Source: Pleurotus ostreatus/Saccharomyces cerevisiae fusant (taxonomy: Eukaryota > Opisthokonta). Taken from it: a DNA stretch of 64,000 nt. A model generated the notes under the pieces. It was not told the DNA's origin. It was given only the letters and a program-made list of their open reading frames with translations, and ran no database searches. The DNA lies in NCBI GenBank assembly GCA_024196135.1, contig JAMQCK010000020.1:121919-185918 (forward strand). Direction: 5' to 3'. The position numbers and the translations under genes are program-made. Shown piece after piece: positions 1-10,295 of this stretch (the stretch's first letter is position 1; every line of letters starts with the position of its first letter).

Positions 1-46
1 TGGTGGGCATTAGCAAGGGCCACAAAGGCAGAACGTGGGGACTCAC

Positions 47-339
47 TGCACGGCGCGTTCGCGCTCGGCGAAGGAGCGCGCGTTTCTCAAAGCGCGCGAC
101 GAGTCCCAGAGAGGCGCGCGTCTACGCTTGAGTGCGGCGCGCGGGGACGGGGACTGCTGCTGCTCTGGCTTGCTTTGCTGCGGCTGACGTGGCGCGCTGG
201 CAGCCGTCGTCGCGGTGGTTGTGGTCGTCGTCGCGCCTGCGGGACGCTGGGCGAGCGGAAAGTAGCGCTGGCGGACGGTGTCGAAGTAGAGCCCCGGGAG
301 TTCTCTGGGCATGTCTGGCGTTGTGGTGGGGGAGGACAA
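47..339 (-). CDS. DCAF4-like WD40 protein, first exon only (runs off left edge)
   Basis: Seen: an ATG at 339 opens a frame that ends at a perfect GTGAGT donor just below position 47, so the rest of the gene lies left of the window. The N-terminus has a PGLYFD...RYFPL motif near residues 15-28, followed by Thr/Ala and Gln/Pro low complexity and a basic stretch. Known: DCAF4/WDR21 proteins start with a PGFYYD...NRYF motif before their WD40 repeats and act as substrate receptors of CUL4-DDB1 ubiquitin ligases. Inference: this is the fungal homologue. No WD40 repeat is visible here, so the call rests on the short motif. A frame-continuing alternative hits a stop two bases after the donor, which favours splicing. 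Confidence 0.5.
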
Positions 340-963
340 GGAGCGGGGCGTGAAAGAGAGAGCCGGGATTCGGCGGTGAGAGCAAAAGGCAAGCTACCCA
401 GATGCGGTATGCGCGCGCCACCCAAGAGAACCGAATTCTGATCGCTCCCGCCCAAGAGCCACGTGCGCCTGAAGCGTGTTTTCCGCCCTTGATATTTGTC
501 ACGCGCGCAACTTGGACTTGTCCTCGTCGTCGTCGTCGTCGGCGTCGGGCAGAGTGCGCTCCCCCTCCCCCTCCCCCGCTCTTTATGCTGTCCGCGCAGC
601 CCATTGAGTAAAATTTCGCGCCCGACCTGTGTGGGGGGATCATGTATCGCACGTCATGATCCGAAGACGAACAAGGCAGGCGCGCCCCCCGATGGCGGGC
701 AGCGCCGTCGCTGCCACCACCGTGGCGCGCCCGATGACGAAACGTGCGCCCCGGTCGTAACCTCGACGCTCGGTGTCGCGCGAGGCTGTGTCTCGGTGTA
801 CCTGCAAGGCTGTGCGACGGGTCCCCCACGCGCACCGCCCAAGCACCGCGCCCTCCGCCTCACCGCCCCGGGCCTCGCGATTCGACGACAGAGTTGCGCG
901 CCGCGTGGGGAAGCGCTCGGGGCTGTTCGCGCGCCTCGTGCTAGCGGTGCGCGCTGGTCACGC
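340..963. other. Intergenic; CpG-rich with a TCG microsatellite
   Basis: No supported gene. It lies upstream of the DCAF4-like gene and beyond the 3' end of the Alba-like gene. A (TCG)n run sits at about 523-541 and a C-rich (CCCCCT)n tract at about 560-580, plausibly promoter sequence. Long open frames on both strands here are GC-driven and lack coding character. Confidence 0.5.
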
Positions 964-1291
964 TCAGTGATCATGGCTGAATTGACTACGGCATTCGCCT
1001 TCAGGCGCCATGATTTGCGTCTGGACCCTCGCGAGGGACATGACGATCCCCTGCCCGTACACCGCAACACTCCCCGAACACCACAAAATACCCGAAGAAG
1101 TAAGGGTGCGGTACCCCGCCCCCGCAGCTGACCGCGCCAGCAGTCCAAATCCGTGAGATTACCACGCTGCAGGCTTCTAGCACAGCGACGGTCACATTCG
1201 CGATGCCGCTGCCTGTCAATGAGATGATGACGGTGTCATGCGCCCTCCGAAGGTGCATGTCCACGTCCTTGAGCACGGTCTCCGCGGACAT
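964..1291 (-). CDS. Small Alba-like nucleic-acid-binding protein (2 exons, 71 aa)
   Basis: Seen: exon 1 is 1163-1291 and exon 2 is 964-1050, joined by a phase-0 intron with GTAATC donor and GGGCAG acceptor. The 71-residue product has an amphipathic helix (TVLKDVDMHLRRAHD), a strand (TVIISLTGSG), a second helix (IANVTVAVLEACSV) and a second strand (LARVQTQIM), ending in SQFSHDH. Known: this strand-helix-strand order, with the GxxI...A...E segment, matches the Alba fold of small RNA/DNA-binding proteins, where the helix after the Gly carries the conserved Val/Ala/Glu. Inference: Alba superfamily member. The frame stays open upstream of the ATG, so an extra 5' exon is possible. Too short for most gene finders. 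Confidence 0.42.
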
Positions 1292-3899
1292 GTTGGGGAG
1301 GCTCTCAATGTCTATGACGCGCTTTCTTCCTTGCTGTACCCCCGTCCGTCCTTGCTGTGCGCTCTAGACTTCAACAAACAGTTCATCGTCCCACCCGAGC
1401 TGCCTTCGCCACTCATCTCGCTTCACCAGTCCTCGCCACAGTAAGTCATCTCGCCACTTCGTTCATCCCTAGCCTGTACACACGACCGTATACGAATCCA
1501 TGTCTTTGCGGATTGATATGAATTTGGAGTGCGCACGTACTCGGGGACTGTATAATCTGGCTAGCATCGGCGACGGTTCTATCCCGATCTCCTCTGCCCG
1601 ACTGCCCATATCGCCTTGTCCCCATCCGCTCACTGACCTCGCTTCAACATTGTCGACTCGTGAAGCCTACCTCCCGCATCACAAAGCCTACCGCTCGGAC
1701 GACGAAGCCATCCCCCCACAGGCGCTGATGAACATTGAACTCTTTATCCCGCCGTAAATGAACTCTACCCCACTCCGAAGAACAATAACAAGGGGAACAA
1801 GCGCACCGCCACTCGGCGCGGACATGAACTTCTCGGAGTGGAGGAAATGTGTGACCTACTCGGAGTCAGGTCCTCTAAACCTGCTCGGAGTAAGGTCCTC
1901 TCGCATGAAGGGGCTGTGATACGGGTGAAGAGGTCTTAACCATGTCGGGTATCCCGAGACCGATGAAGGCTCAGAAAACTACCGACACCCGACGCGCCGG
2001 AATCGATGAAAGGACGCTGGAGCCTGGAGGCGGTGCGCCACATGAGCGGTAGGGAAATATCCGAGGGAAGGATTGAAAGAGAAGGATGGAAAAGGACGCG
2101 AGAGTGGCAGCGACGGTGGCGCGTTGGAGAGCAGGAGGCGGTGCGTTGGGGAGTGGAAGATGCGCTCGCTGTAATGAGTAGGGACAAGGGGGAAAAGTCT
2201 GAGTTGATATTCGCAGGGCGATATATCCTGAGAGCGGGTAAAGTAGAAGCGCGTCGACGATAGGAAGTATGAGAGCGAAAGAAGGGGAACGAAATGCAGG
2301 CGCTTTGGAAGACAATAGGGAGGATGAGACAGTCGAATGTACTGACCGAGCCCAAGTAGAGAAATTAACCTCGACGGTCAATGCATATATATTGTAGGTC
2401 GCACGATGGCTTGAGAAATAGGACGGCGGAAACGAGAGAGAACTGGTGAAAGAGCAAAAAAAAAAAGTCTCGAGGAATGAAGAAAGCCAACGACCCGATA
2501 TCGTGAAAAAAATACTCGAGCGCTTGAGAGGGGATGAATAGCGAGGGCAGCGGATATGAGAGGGATATTAATGAGGGAAGCGAACAGGCTTCTCGGAGAC
2601 AAATATAACGCCCGTAAGGCGGCTTCGTCGATATGCGGATGGACGAGGGACAATGTGCGCCCACGCCTCTTCGCTGCGATGAAGGCACAGACGACCGATG
2701 AGCGCAAAGGAACAAGCTGTCGGGGGAAGGGATGAAGGTACGCGCCGATGATCAGAAAGATACCCGCTGGAAGTCATGAAGGCACGCACCAATGACCGTA
2801 AAACCGCTCACCGGTGTGCCCGAAGGCGCTCTTCGGGCGCCTGAAGCTTCAGGGATTCGCGTCACCTCGAGGAGCAGGTAACGTTGCTGTCAAGCGTTGA
2901 AGCAGTCGCCGGTGCCTTCATTGTGGATAACGTGGTCTTCCGCTCAGCCCGATATACCCCGGCGCTCGACCCAAGCATCAACACCGAAGCGTAGAAGACC
3001 GGCGCAAATGACCTCGCCGACGTCAAGCTGGAGATGTCCACGCGGTGGATATGCCGGCAGCGTTAAGCCAGGTATGCAAGGTCATTCAGAATGGCGTGGG
3101 CTGATTGGCAGGCGTATAGAAGACGATTGACAGGCGTGCAGAGGGGTTATTGAGAGCGATTGAAGGCCGAACCCATACCATATGGTCAGCTTATAGAAGG
3201 TGAGAGCACGATGGAGGTGGGAGCCATGGGGCGGCGGGGAAACGCGGGGTATACAAAGGGGCTTCCGGATTGGGGTGGAGAGGACGCGATTAAGCATTGG
3301 ATTTCAGTCTGAGTGTGAATGGCCGAGGAGACGCCGTATAAGGAACTATCAAGGACGGCGCATGGAAGCAGCCGCAGGAAATAAAGGAGGACAAGCTGTT
3401 GAGAACGCCGCAGGCCAAAGAGCGATTGGCGGATTGGCAGCACGATTGCCAACTAAGATAGGGAAGCGGGAAGTGAGGAAGTACGGAGCGGGAGTAGATC
3501 AGCCACGTTTGGCAGCGAGCACGAAGGACGTCTAGGTGCAGAAGGGCAGGTACGGAAGGGCAGGTACGGAGGGTCGATTGAGGGAGCATGCGGAGTCTCC
3601 GGAGGAGGGATTGGATCAAAGACGCGGGCAGTGAATCGAGGGCGTAGGGAGAAGATCAAAGACGCATATCAAAGCTGTAGAGGGACAAACAGAGGGGAAG
3701 CATCGAGCAAACAAATAGGAAGCATTGAACAAACAAAGGGATAACGCAAGGGGAAGATCGCGGACTGGGACGAAGACGCCGCCTATTGAAGAAGGAAGTT
3801 CATGAATGAGAAGAAGTCAAGTCAATGAATGCGAAGAAGTAGGGAGTCTGTGAGACGAAGCGCGAATCGGGCAGACTAGACAGATACATCGGAGTCGAG

Positions 3900-4035
3900 A
3901 GAAGCGTACCTCCCGCGCTGAGAAGCGTACATCCTGCGCTGGCGAGCGCTCATCCACTCCTTCAAGCGCCGTTCCTACCCTTCAAGTGCTCATCCACTCC
4001 TTCAAGCGCTCGTCCAAGCCTTCAAGCGCCCGCAG
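3900..4035. repeat. Short direct repeats (CTTCAAGCGC family)
   Basis: The words GAGAAGCGTAC and TCATCCACTCCTTCAAGCGC recur with small changes: GAAGCGTAC at about 3901 and 3923, and CTTCAAG(C/T)GC at least four times between 3958 and 4030. Units are about 22-30 bp and partly degenerate. No coding role is evident. Confidence 0.6.
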
Positions 4036-4139
4036 AACCCGGTCGAGACAAAGCAGCGTAATGAAAGACGCCGCCCCGTTGATGAGTGTCGAGCCCAGAA
4101 CCAGTGATGAGCGCACAAGGATCAGCGATTGAGGCGAGC

Positions 4140-4215
4140 GACTCGTTCGAGGCAGCGTGGGACGAATTCGAGGCAGCGAGAGGACGAATTCGAGGCAGCA
4201 CAGACGACGAATTGT
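4140..4215. repeat. Tandem repeat, about 24-bp unit, three copies
   Basis: The word GACGAATTCGAGGCAGC repeats in imperfect tandem across this stretch (CGTTCGAGGCAGCG, then GACGAATTCGAGGCAGCG, then GACGAATTCGAGGCAGCA, then a broken GACGAATTG). In one + frame it reads as repeated Asp/Glu-Phe-Glu-Ala-Ala, but no gene around it could be supported. Confidence 0.6.
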
Positions 4216-5821
4216 CGACTCTAAGCGCCGCTCGTTGGACGGCGGCAAGCCAGAAAAGCCGACGTCTTGAGTGTCCGAAAGCGAACCCTCGCTGGAAAAT
4301 CGGCGCGCTTTCACATGCAGATTTTATCGATTGGCCGAGTCATTTGTGCGAGGGCGGATGGGAGGCCATGCTGTACAGCGTGGACGCGCGGGCCAACTTG
4401 AACTTGAAAATTCCCGCGCGGCAGGCAAACACATGCGCGGCAAACGCCGGGCGAGGAACAAGGGCGATGACGTCGGCGATGTGGGCGCGAGTGGGCGACT
4501 TCGTCGCGCCCACGCGAAGCCAAAGAACCTCCTGCGCATACGGTGCCGGGGGCGAAGCTTGGCTTTCAGTGAACTCGAGGAGAGTCTGAAGCTTGAGCTT
4601 GCGAGCTCCTGGGGCAGCAGCTTATGCGTCTGAATCGTCGGTGAGAAACTAGAATGGGGGATGCAAGGATTGCGATGCGAAGACGTACAGTACGCTTCAT
4701 CTCCGGCGAGAGTAAACAAGCTGTATATCTGCGTAAAGGAAGGGCGATAGAGCCAGGATTGACCTTGGGATCGCTGGCTTGGACGGACCACTTTCCATGT
4801 CATGAAATGCGCGAGGCGATGGAGACCGGGTTGAGGGGATTCATTTGCCCAATGGGCGCCATGACATTGAACACGCGGTGGTAATAGCTGCTATGACAAT
4901 GGCTGTGAAAAGACGCGGAAAAACTCGTGTTGTATGTGAAAGCGGTGCGACGGGAAACATTCGGAGGACAGAAAGCGTCCATCGATGGAGATGCCGGCGA
5001 GAAAATAATGTGAGAGCCCGTCCGGCGAGGTGGTCGGGGGGTGGGGGGATGGACAAACAAATGGCGATGCAGACAAACAAAGCCTGGATCCTGCGTGCCG
5101 AGAGTCGGGTTTCCGCAGGGGCTGTTCTCCGCAGAAACGGAGCGGGGGAAGAGCGGGGAAGGTAATCTGGGGTCTCCGGAGAGGAGGGAAGGGGAGAAGG
5201 ACGAAAAGCACGAACAATGGAAGGGAGAGTCGAGGACGAAGAGCGCAGCTGGCTGCCATGGCTGACGGGCAGTATGACAGTCGACGACCGGGCGCACAGC
5301 TCGCGGTTCCACGCGTACGTTCGCGGTACGTCAGCCCGCCAGCGTTATTTGTTCGTCGCAGACAAACTGGGCGTCCGCATTGAATGATCAGTCGAGAACG
5401 GAGACGTTTCATGCAAAAGATGGAAGGTGTGGGTGCGTAGATGCTATAAGGCGAAAGACATGACGGCACGAGGAAGTATGAGGGAAAACGTGTTGGACCT
5501 CGCGTATGGTGGTCGTCATGATTTCGATGGCCGCCCATGTCCGTCCTCCGGGCGAAGGGGGTGCTGCTGGCAACGGGAAACAATAAATCACGAAATTGTT
5601 GGAGTTGGAGTTGGCGGCTGCAGAGGTGGGGGACAGGTTCCGCGCGTCTAGAATATGCTGGACGATGGTTTATCTGATTCCGCTGTCCGAGCCAAGTCCG
5701 AGCGGATGAGGGGAGGACGAAAACACAAAAATTGCCAAATGCGGAAGTCAGCGGGGCACGCGACGCTCCGTGGCACGTGCACGGCGACGGCCTGCGGTGC
5801 CCACCTGCCTCCGCTCTTGCT

Positions 5822-5950
5822 CTAGACGTCCGCCAGCACACCAGCGAGGCCATACGCGAGCTCGACGTGCCAGGCGGTGAGCTCGCCGTTGCGCATGGCG
5901 AGCGCGAACACTGACTTTCTCGCCCAGAGTTCCTGATCAGCATTTGCCAT
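5822..5950 (-). CDS. Candidate 42-aa small ORF
   Basis: Seen: ATG at 5950 to TAG at 5822. The predicted 42 residues have balanced, protein-like composition with a Trp-rich start (ELWARK), an AMRNGELTAWHVELA segment and a hydrophobic end (AYGLAGVLADV). It sits inside a much longer antisense frame of poor composition, and 437 bp from the RA-PH start. I do not recognise a family. It could be a last exon of an undetected gene, a genuine micro-protein, or chance in GC-rich sequence. Confidence 0.2.
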   Translation of the reverse strand: MANADQELWARKSVFALAMRNGELTAWHVELAYGLAGVLADV

Positions 5951-6329
5951 TTGTATTTCCCGCGCGGGCTACCCCCATTTCGCGACTCTATTCCGGTCGC
6001 GGCGGCGGCATCGATCCGGCGAAATTTGACCCTCATTCGTGCCCCGAAGGAAGCGTGCAGCCGAGTATGTATGCCCGCGCGACTCGTGTGCCCACGGTTT
6101 TCTCTCTTCCCGTCAAAGAGCGCGACGGACTGCACGGCGAAGACACAGACTTCGACGCGCACGAACACGACACGCGACTGATCACCGGCCTTGTCGCGCT
6201 CGGAGAGCGCGTCTACGTCCGGAATCCGCCCAGGAACTGGCGCACTACAGAGGCACGTAACCTGCTAGCCTTCCTCGTACTGCCTGCGGACATTGCGCGG
6301 GGATGGGGAGGGTGATTCCGACCATCGCG

Positions 6330-6335
6330 TATATA
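6330..6335 (+). promoter_or_regulatory. TATA-like element of the RA-PH gene
   Basis: TATATA lies 52-57 bp upstream of the ATG at 6387, followed by a CCCC-rich leader. Fungal core promoters vary, so this is suggestive only. Confidence 0.3.
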
Positions 6336-6386
6336 CTAACGCTCCCCCAGACACCCCACACCGGCAATCTACTTCCCCCCGCGACT

Positions 6387-9300
6387 ATGGCGAAGAAACG
6401 GCGCTCGCTGCAGTCCCTCTTCATCCCTAGCGACGCGTCGCACGCCCGCACACCCAGCAAGGAGTCCGTCGCGTCCTATTCCTCCACCGGCTCCGACTCG
6501 GCCACGCCGACCCCGAGCCATTCACCCCCGCCTGCGGATTTACTCGACGATGATCCCTTCGCAAATCTGGCATTACCCCGCGTCTCCCCCTCTGCTCCGC
6601 CCAGCACGCCCGTCATGGCTGCCCCCACCCCGCGCTCCCCCCTCCGCGAGACACACAACTTCTCGACGGACACGCTCATACCGACCCTGCGCTCGCTCGC
6701 CGAGTCGCCAACCCCGCCGCCTGTACCGCCGAAGGACGATCTGCCCTATACGCGACCTACTACCCCGCGCGCGTCATCCTCGGAGGCACGGCCTGCTCTA
6801 GCACGTCCAGCATCTCAGAGACCCGCATTCAAGACGCGTCCTTCCCTCCCCTCTCTGCGCGTCCTTGCCAACATGGCATTGTCCTCCCCCAGGGTATGTG
6901 CCTTTGCCCCCGATATGATACGCGTCTAATCATCTCTTCAGATTCGTAACGGTCGCGTTGGCGCGCGTCTACCGCCCGAACCATGGGCTGACGAGCCAGC
7001 GACGCCAAACATCACTGCACCGCCGTCCACGCCCTCTTTGAGCAGCGTTTTCGAGCTGCAAGAACCAGTTAACTCTATCTCTGTCCCGCCTACCCCATCT
7101 ACCAGCTCTATGCCCGACTTCACCCTCGACTACTCCTCCCACCCCGACTACATCTCCGCGCCCGACTACAATTCCAACGACTCGCGCTCAAACAGCGACG
7201 AGGAGACGGAGGAGACCACGAGCAGCGAAGAGGAAGAGCTGCAGATTGGCGAATCTTACGCCGCCGCTGCCAACGTGTACCTGCCCTCGAGCCTTGGTCT
7301 TCCGGACTTCGAAGAACCGGCGCTCTCGCGGCGCCTTTCGCGGGTCACGCAGTCCCCATCGCGGCTGCAACACTCCCTCTCGCGCATGCCGTCTCTCGCC
7401 CGCTCCTCCTCCTCTTCCTCTGGCTCGTCATCCGGCCTGCCAACCGATGCCAGCATCGACTTCGGGTGGGACGGATACATGGCCGAGGAAGAAACTAGCC
7501 CAGCACCAACTGATCTCCCTTCGTACCCCTGGGGAGGCGGGGATCGTGACTCCTTTACGGACGCGGGCAGGGATTCCTTTCTAGAAGGCTCACCCAGCTC
7601 CTTTCGCGAGTCCTTTCTGAGCGAAGGGCGCGATCCCTTTCTAGCGGACGCGCCCGACTCCTTCAGCGAGTACGCGAACTTCCTCGCCGCCGCGCGAGGG
7701 TCTATCCTGCTCAGCAATCGTGACTCGTACCTCACCCTCCCAGCCACGCCGCACGCGTCGTTCTGCTCGTCGACGTCCCAGGACACGCTGCGCCCGCTAT
7801 CCCAGTTTCGCATGGCGCTCGCGCGCATCGCGGACGGGGACGAGCCCAACAACAGCACGTCGTCTGCCGAGCCTTCTGATGCGGGCGAGTGGGGGCAGTC
7901 TGTTGGAAGCGGGAGCGCCTCGGCACCGATGAGCTCGTCCGCGTATGCCGCGGCGTTTGCTAGCGGTAGCGGGGCGGGCCGCTGGCGCGCGGGTGGGCAG
8001 CAGGGCGGCGGAGGGGCTGGCGGTGCGGGCGGTGAGCCGCCGCGCCGGCCGACGAACATATTTTCGTCTGCGAGCGAGACAGAGAGCAGCAGCAGCAGCT
8101 CGTCGAGCAGTGAGGATGGCGATGATGTGCCGCTTGCGCAGCGCATCCCTGGTGCACTACGTGCGCAGAGGACGATCCGACGCAAGGTGCGCGAGGAGCG
8201 GGAGGAGCGGCGGCGAGAGCGGGCGGCGCAGAAGGCCCAGCAGCACCCAGTACCTCCCATACCTAGCGCCTCACAGCCTCAGTCCGCGAGCACCAGCGCA
8301 AACCATCGGACGCATCCCTCCCGCGGGCAGACGATGCCAGTCCCCGCTCAGGACCTCACTGCACGCCTGCAGCACATCCAACAAGCCGGCTTCCTGCACG
8401 GACCGCCGCCCGAGCGCGCGAAGACGGTGCGCACCGCGCGCTCGTTTACGGACGCCCAGCAGGCGCACGCACAGGTCGAGCGCAGCCGGACGCACGTCGA
8501 GCGGAGCAAGAGCCAGGTGCGCAGCCGGAGCGTCGCACCGCGCGGCGAGGGCGCGTCCGTCCAGCGGAGCAAGTCCCACGTCCGCGGCGACGCGCCCGTC
8601 CAGCGCAGCAAGAGCCAGGTGCGCGGCGTCCCCGAGCCCACGTCGCCCTCCGCCGAGCCCGTCCCCGTACCGCGCGTCAGCGTCGAGCGAGGCCGCTCGG
8701 TGCGCGCCGCGGGCTCCTCGGAGCTGGATCGCGGACGGTCGGTCCGGCGGGTCCCAGAACGGCAGGCGACGGTGCCGATGCCGCCGATGCCTCCCGTGCC
8801 CGCTGTCCCTGCAGCGATATCGGCGGTCACGGAGCAGACGCGCATCTTCGTGGGCGATCGCCAGCGGTTCCATACCGTGGAGGTGGGCCCGGCGACGCGA
8901 GCGAGCGATGTGATCGACGTTGTCGCTGCTGAGGGCGTCCTTGATCAATGGGTTGGCTCTGGTGGGTGGATGCTGTTCGAGGTTGCGCAGGACTTTGGCA
9001 TGGGTAAGTGTTAGCTCATGGTTAGCAGGACTAGGCTAACCTTAAGCTCCAGAGCGTCCAATCCGGCCCTTTGAGCATGTCGCCGACGTTCAGGCAGGCT
9101 GGAACAAGGACAAGACCGTGAACACGCTGGTGCTGAAGCTAACGCCGTTGGAGTTCACGTTGCGACCATCGTCCTTGCCGCAAGCGTCTCCTGTGCATGG
9201 CGCTTACGTCGATTGGGAGAGCCGGCGGGGCAAATGGACTAAGCGCTACCTGCGGCTGAAAGAGCATGGGCTATGGATGTCGAAGCGGGACAATGTGCGT

Positions 9301-9767
9301 AACTTCACTTACATGTGACATGTTTTTGCTTACGCTCTCGATCCAAAGGGCAAGGATGCGGTTCTTCTCTGCCAGCTGTCCAACTTCGATGCCTACACTG
9401 TGACACGGTTGTACAAGGCGCCGAAGCCATTCGTCTTCGCGATCAAGTCCACGGACAACCTCTCCTACTTCGAAGACACCGCCGACTATCTCCACGTCTT
9501 CTCCTGCCAACCCTACGACGGCGAGAGATGGGTAGAGAAGATCATGCTCGCGAGGGTATGTAGCTATCGCCCACAGGCATGGTATAAGCTTACGTATCCC
9601 CCCAGTCCTACGTTCTCTGCCAGGAGCGCAACGTTCTCTCTTCGGCGAAGCCCGTTCTGGCGCCGCGCGTGCGGAAAAACACCATCTCCCGTCCAAGCCA
9701 GCAGCCGCTCGTCAACGTCGCTCCCGCGAACGTCTTCGAGCCCGGCTCGCTATTGCACAAGACCTGA
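6387..9767 (+). CDS. RA-PH domain protein (MRL/RIAM-like architecture), 1059 aa
   Basis: Exons 6387-6893, 6942-9003, 9053-9294, 9349-9555 and 9606-9767; all phases agree. The first 800 residues are low-complexity: Ser/Pro-rich, then RDSF/DPF-type repeats, poly-Ser, poly-Gly/Ala, a basic coiled stretch (REEREERRRERAAQKAQQ) and a block of RSKS repeats. Residues ~800-890 look like a Ras-association domain (TRIFVGD..., HTVEVG...ASDVIDV...WMLFEVAQDFGMERPIRPFE). Residues ~905-1005 look like a PH domain (HGAYVDWES...GKWTKRYLRLKEHGLW... ending YLHVFSCQPYDGERWVEKIMLAR). Known: paired RA-PH modules link Ras-family GTPases and phosphoinositides to actin regulation at the plasma membrane. Inference: a Ras/Rap effector scaffold. 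The start was chosen at MAKKRRSLQSLF because no in-frame ATG lies closer to the TATA box. Confidence 0.82.
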
Positions 9768-10295
9768 TCGAAGCTATCGTCTCTCTTGGGTCCCGGAATC
9801 TTATCTACCTCGTGCTTGTTTACCCTCTTTGGATTTTTCGTCGGGTCCGCACAGTATTCTCTTGGTTTGAATCTTGGATCCTGGATCCTGCTTGATCGTC
9901 GTGGATCCTCGCCCTAGCGTTCGCACTCTATCTTCGCCCTTGCGTTGCCACCTTATCCTTAGGCGTGTATGCGCCGTGTTGTATAATTACTACGACCCGC
10001 TATCTATCAGTCTATTGACTATCGTTCGCGCATTGACTATCCCCGCGCCACTGTCCTTTCTCTTCTATCGCCATCTCAGACTTTCCTTTGCGTGTTCCCT
10101 TTTTCTTTTTCTTTTCTTTTCCCTGTCTAGCTGTTGTTCCATAGATTTGTAGAGAGACGAGCGTGCTAGCGCCGTCGACCGTCGAGTAGCAAATGTAAAG
10201 ATTGTGCTCAATATTTGGGACGGCGACCCGCGGTCGTTCAGACATAGCAGTCGAAGATCCCTTTTGGAACTCATACTGTAGGGGCGCTGCTTCTA
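9768..10295. other. Convergent 3' region
   Basis: Pyrimidine-rich sequence between two gene ends (RA-PH on +, F-box on -). It probably holds both 3' UTRs. A TTTCTTTTTCTTTT tract lies near 10105-10125. No gene seen. Confidence 0.5.

Larger units (their letters stand above)
1292..6386. other. 5 kb gene-poor region
   Basis: No gene with recognisable domains or a consistent spliced frame. Features seen: a CTCGGAGT-type word repeated at about 1830-1900; purine-rich sequence at 2000-3900 with many AAGG/GAGG words; short repeats at 3540-3570, 3900-4035 and 4140-4215 (listed separately). Long overlapping frames exist on both strands between 4891 and 6315 but disagree with each other and show no domain. 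The last 60 bases are the promoter and 5' leader of the RA-PH gene. The region may be the remains of an old mobile element, but no terminal repeat, transposase or reverse transcriptase motif was found. Confidence 0.5.

Noticed and set aside
122..1148. Long - strand frames (237 and 164 codons)
   Set aside because: Arg/Ala-rich shadow frames of CpG-rich DNA. They overlap the DCAF4-like exon and the Alba-like gene in other frames.
1500..1757. 85-codon + frame
   Set aside because: No domain, no splice partner, and composition like the surrounding non-coding sequence.
4891..6168. 425-codon open frame on the - strand
   Set aside because: Composition is erratic (Arg/Ser/Cys-rich), no domain is visible and it conflicts with more protein-like frames on both strands. 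GC-rich sequence readily gives such frames.
7256..8948. Long frames (up to 334 codons) antisense to or overlapping the RA-PH gene
   Set aside because: Mirror frames of the Ser/Pro- and RSKS-rich coding sequence, with no independent start context or domain.
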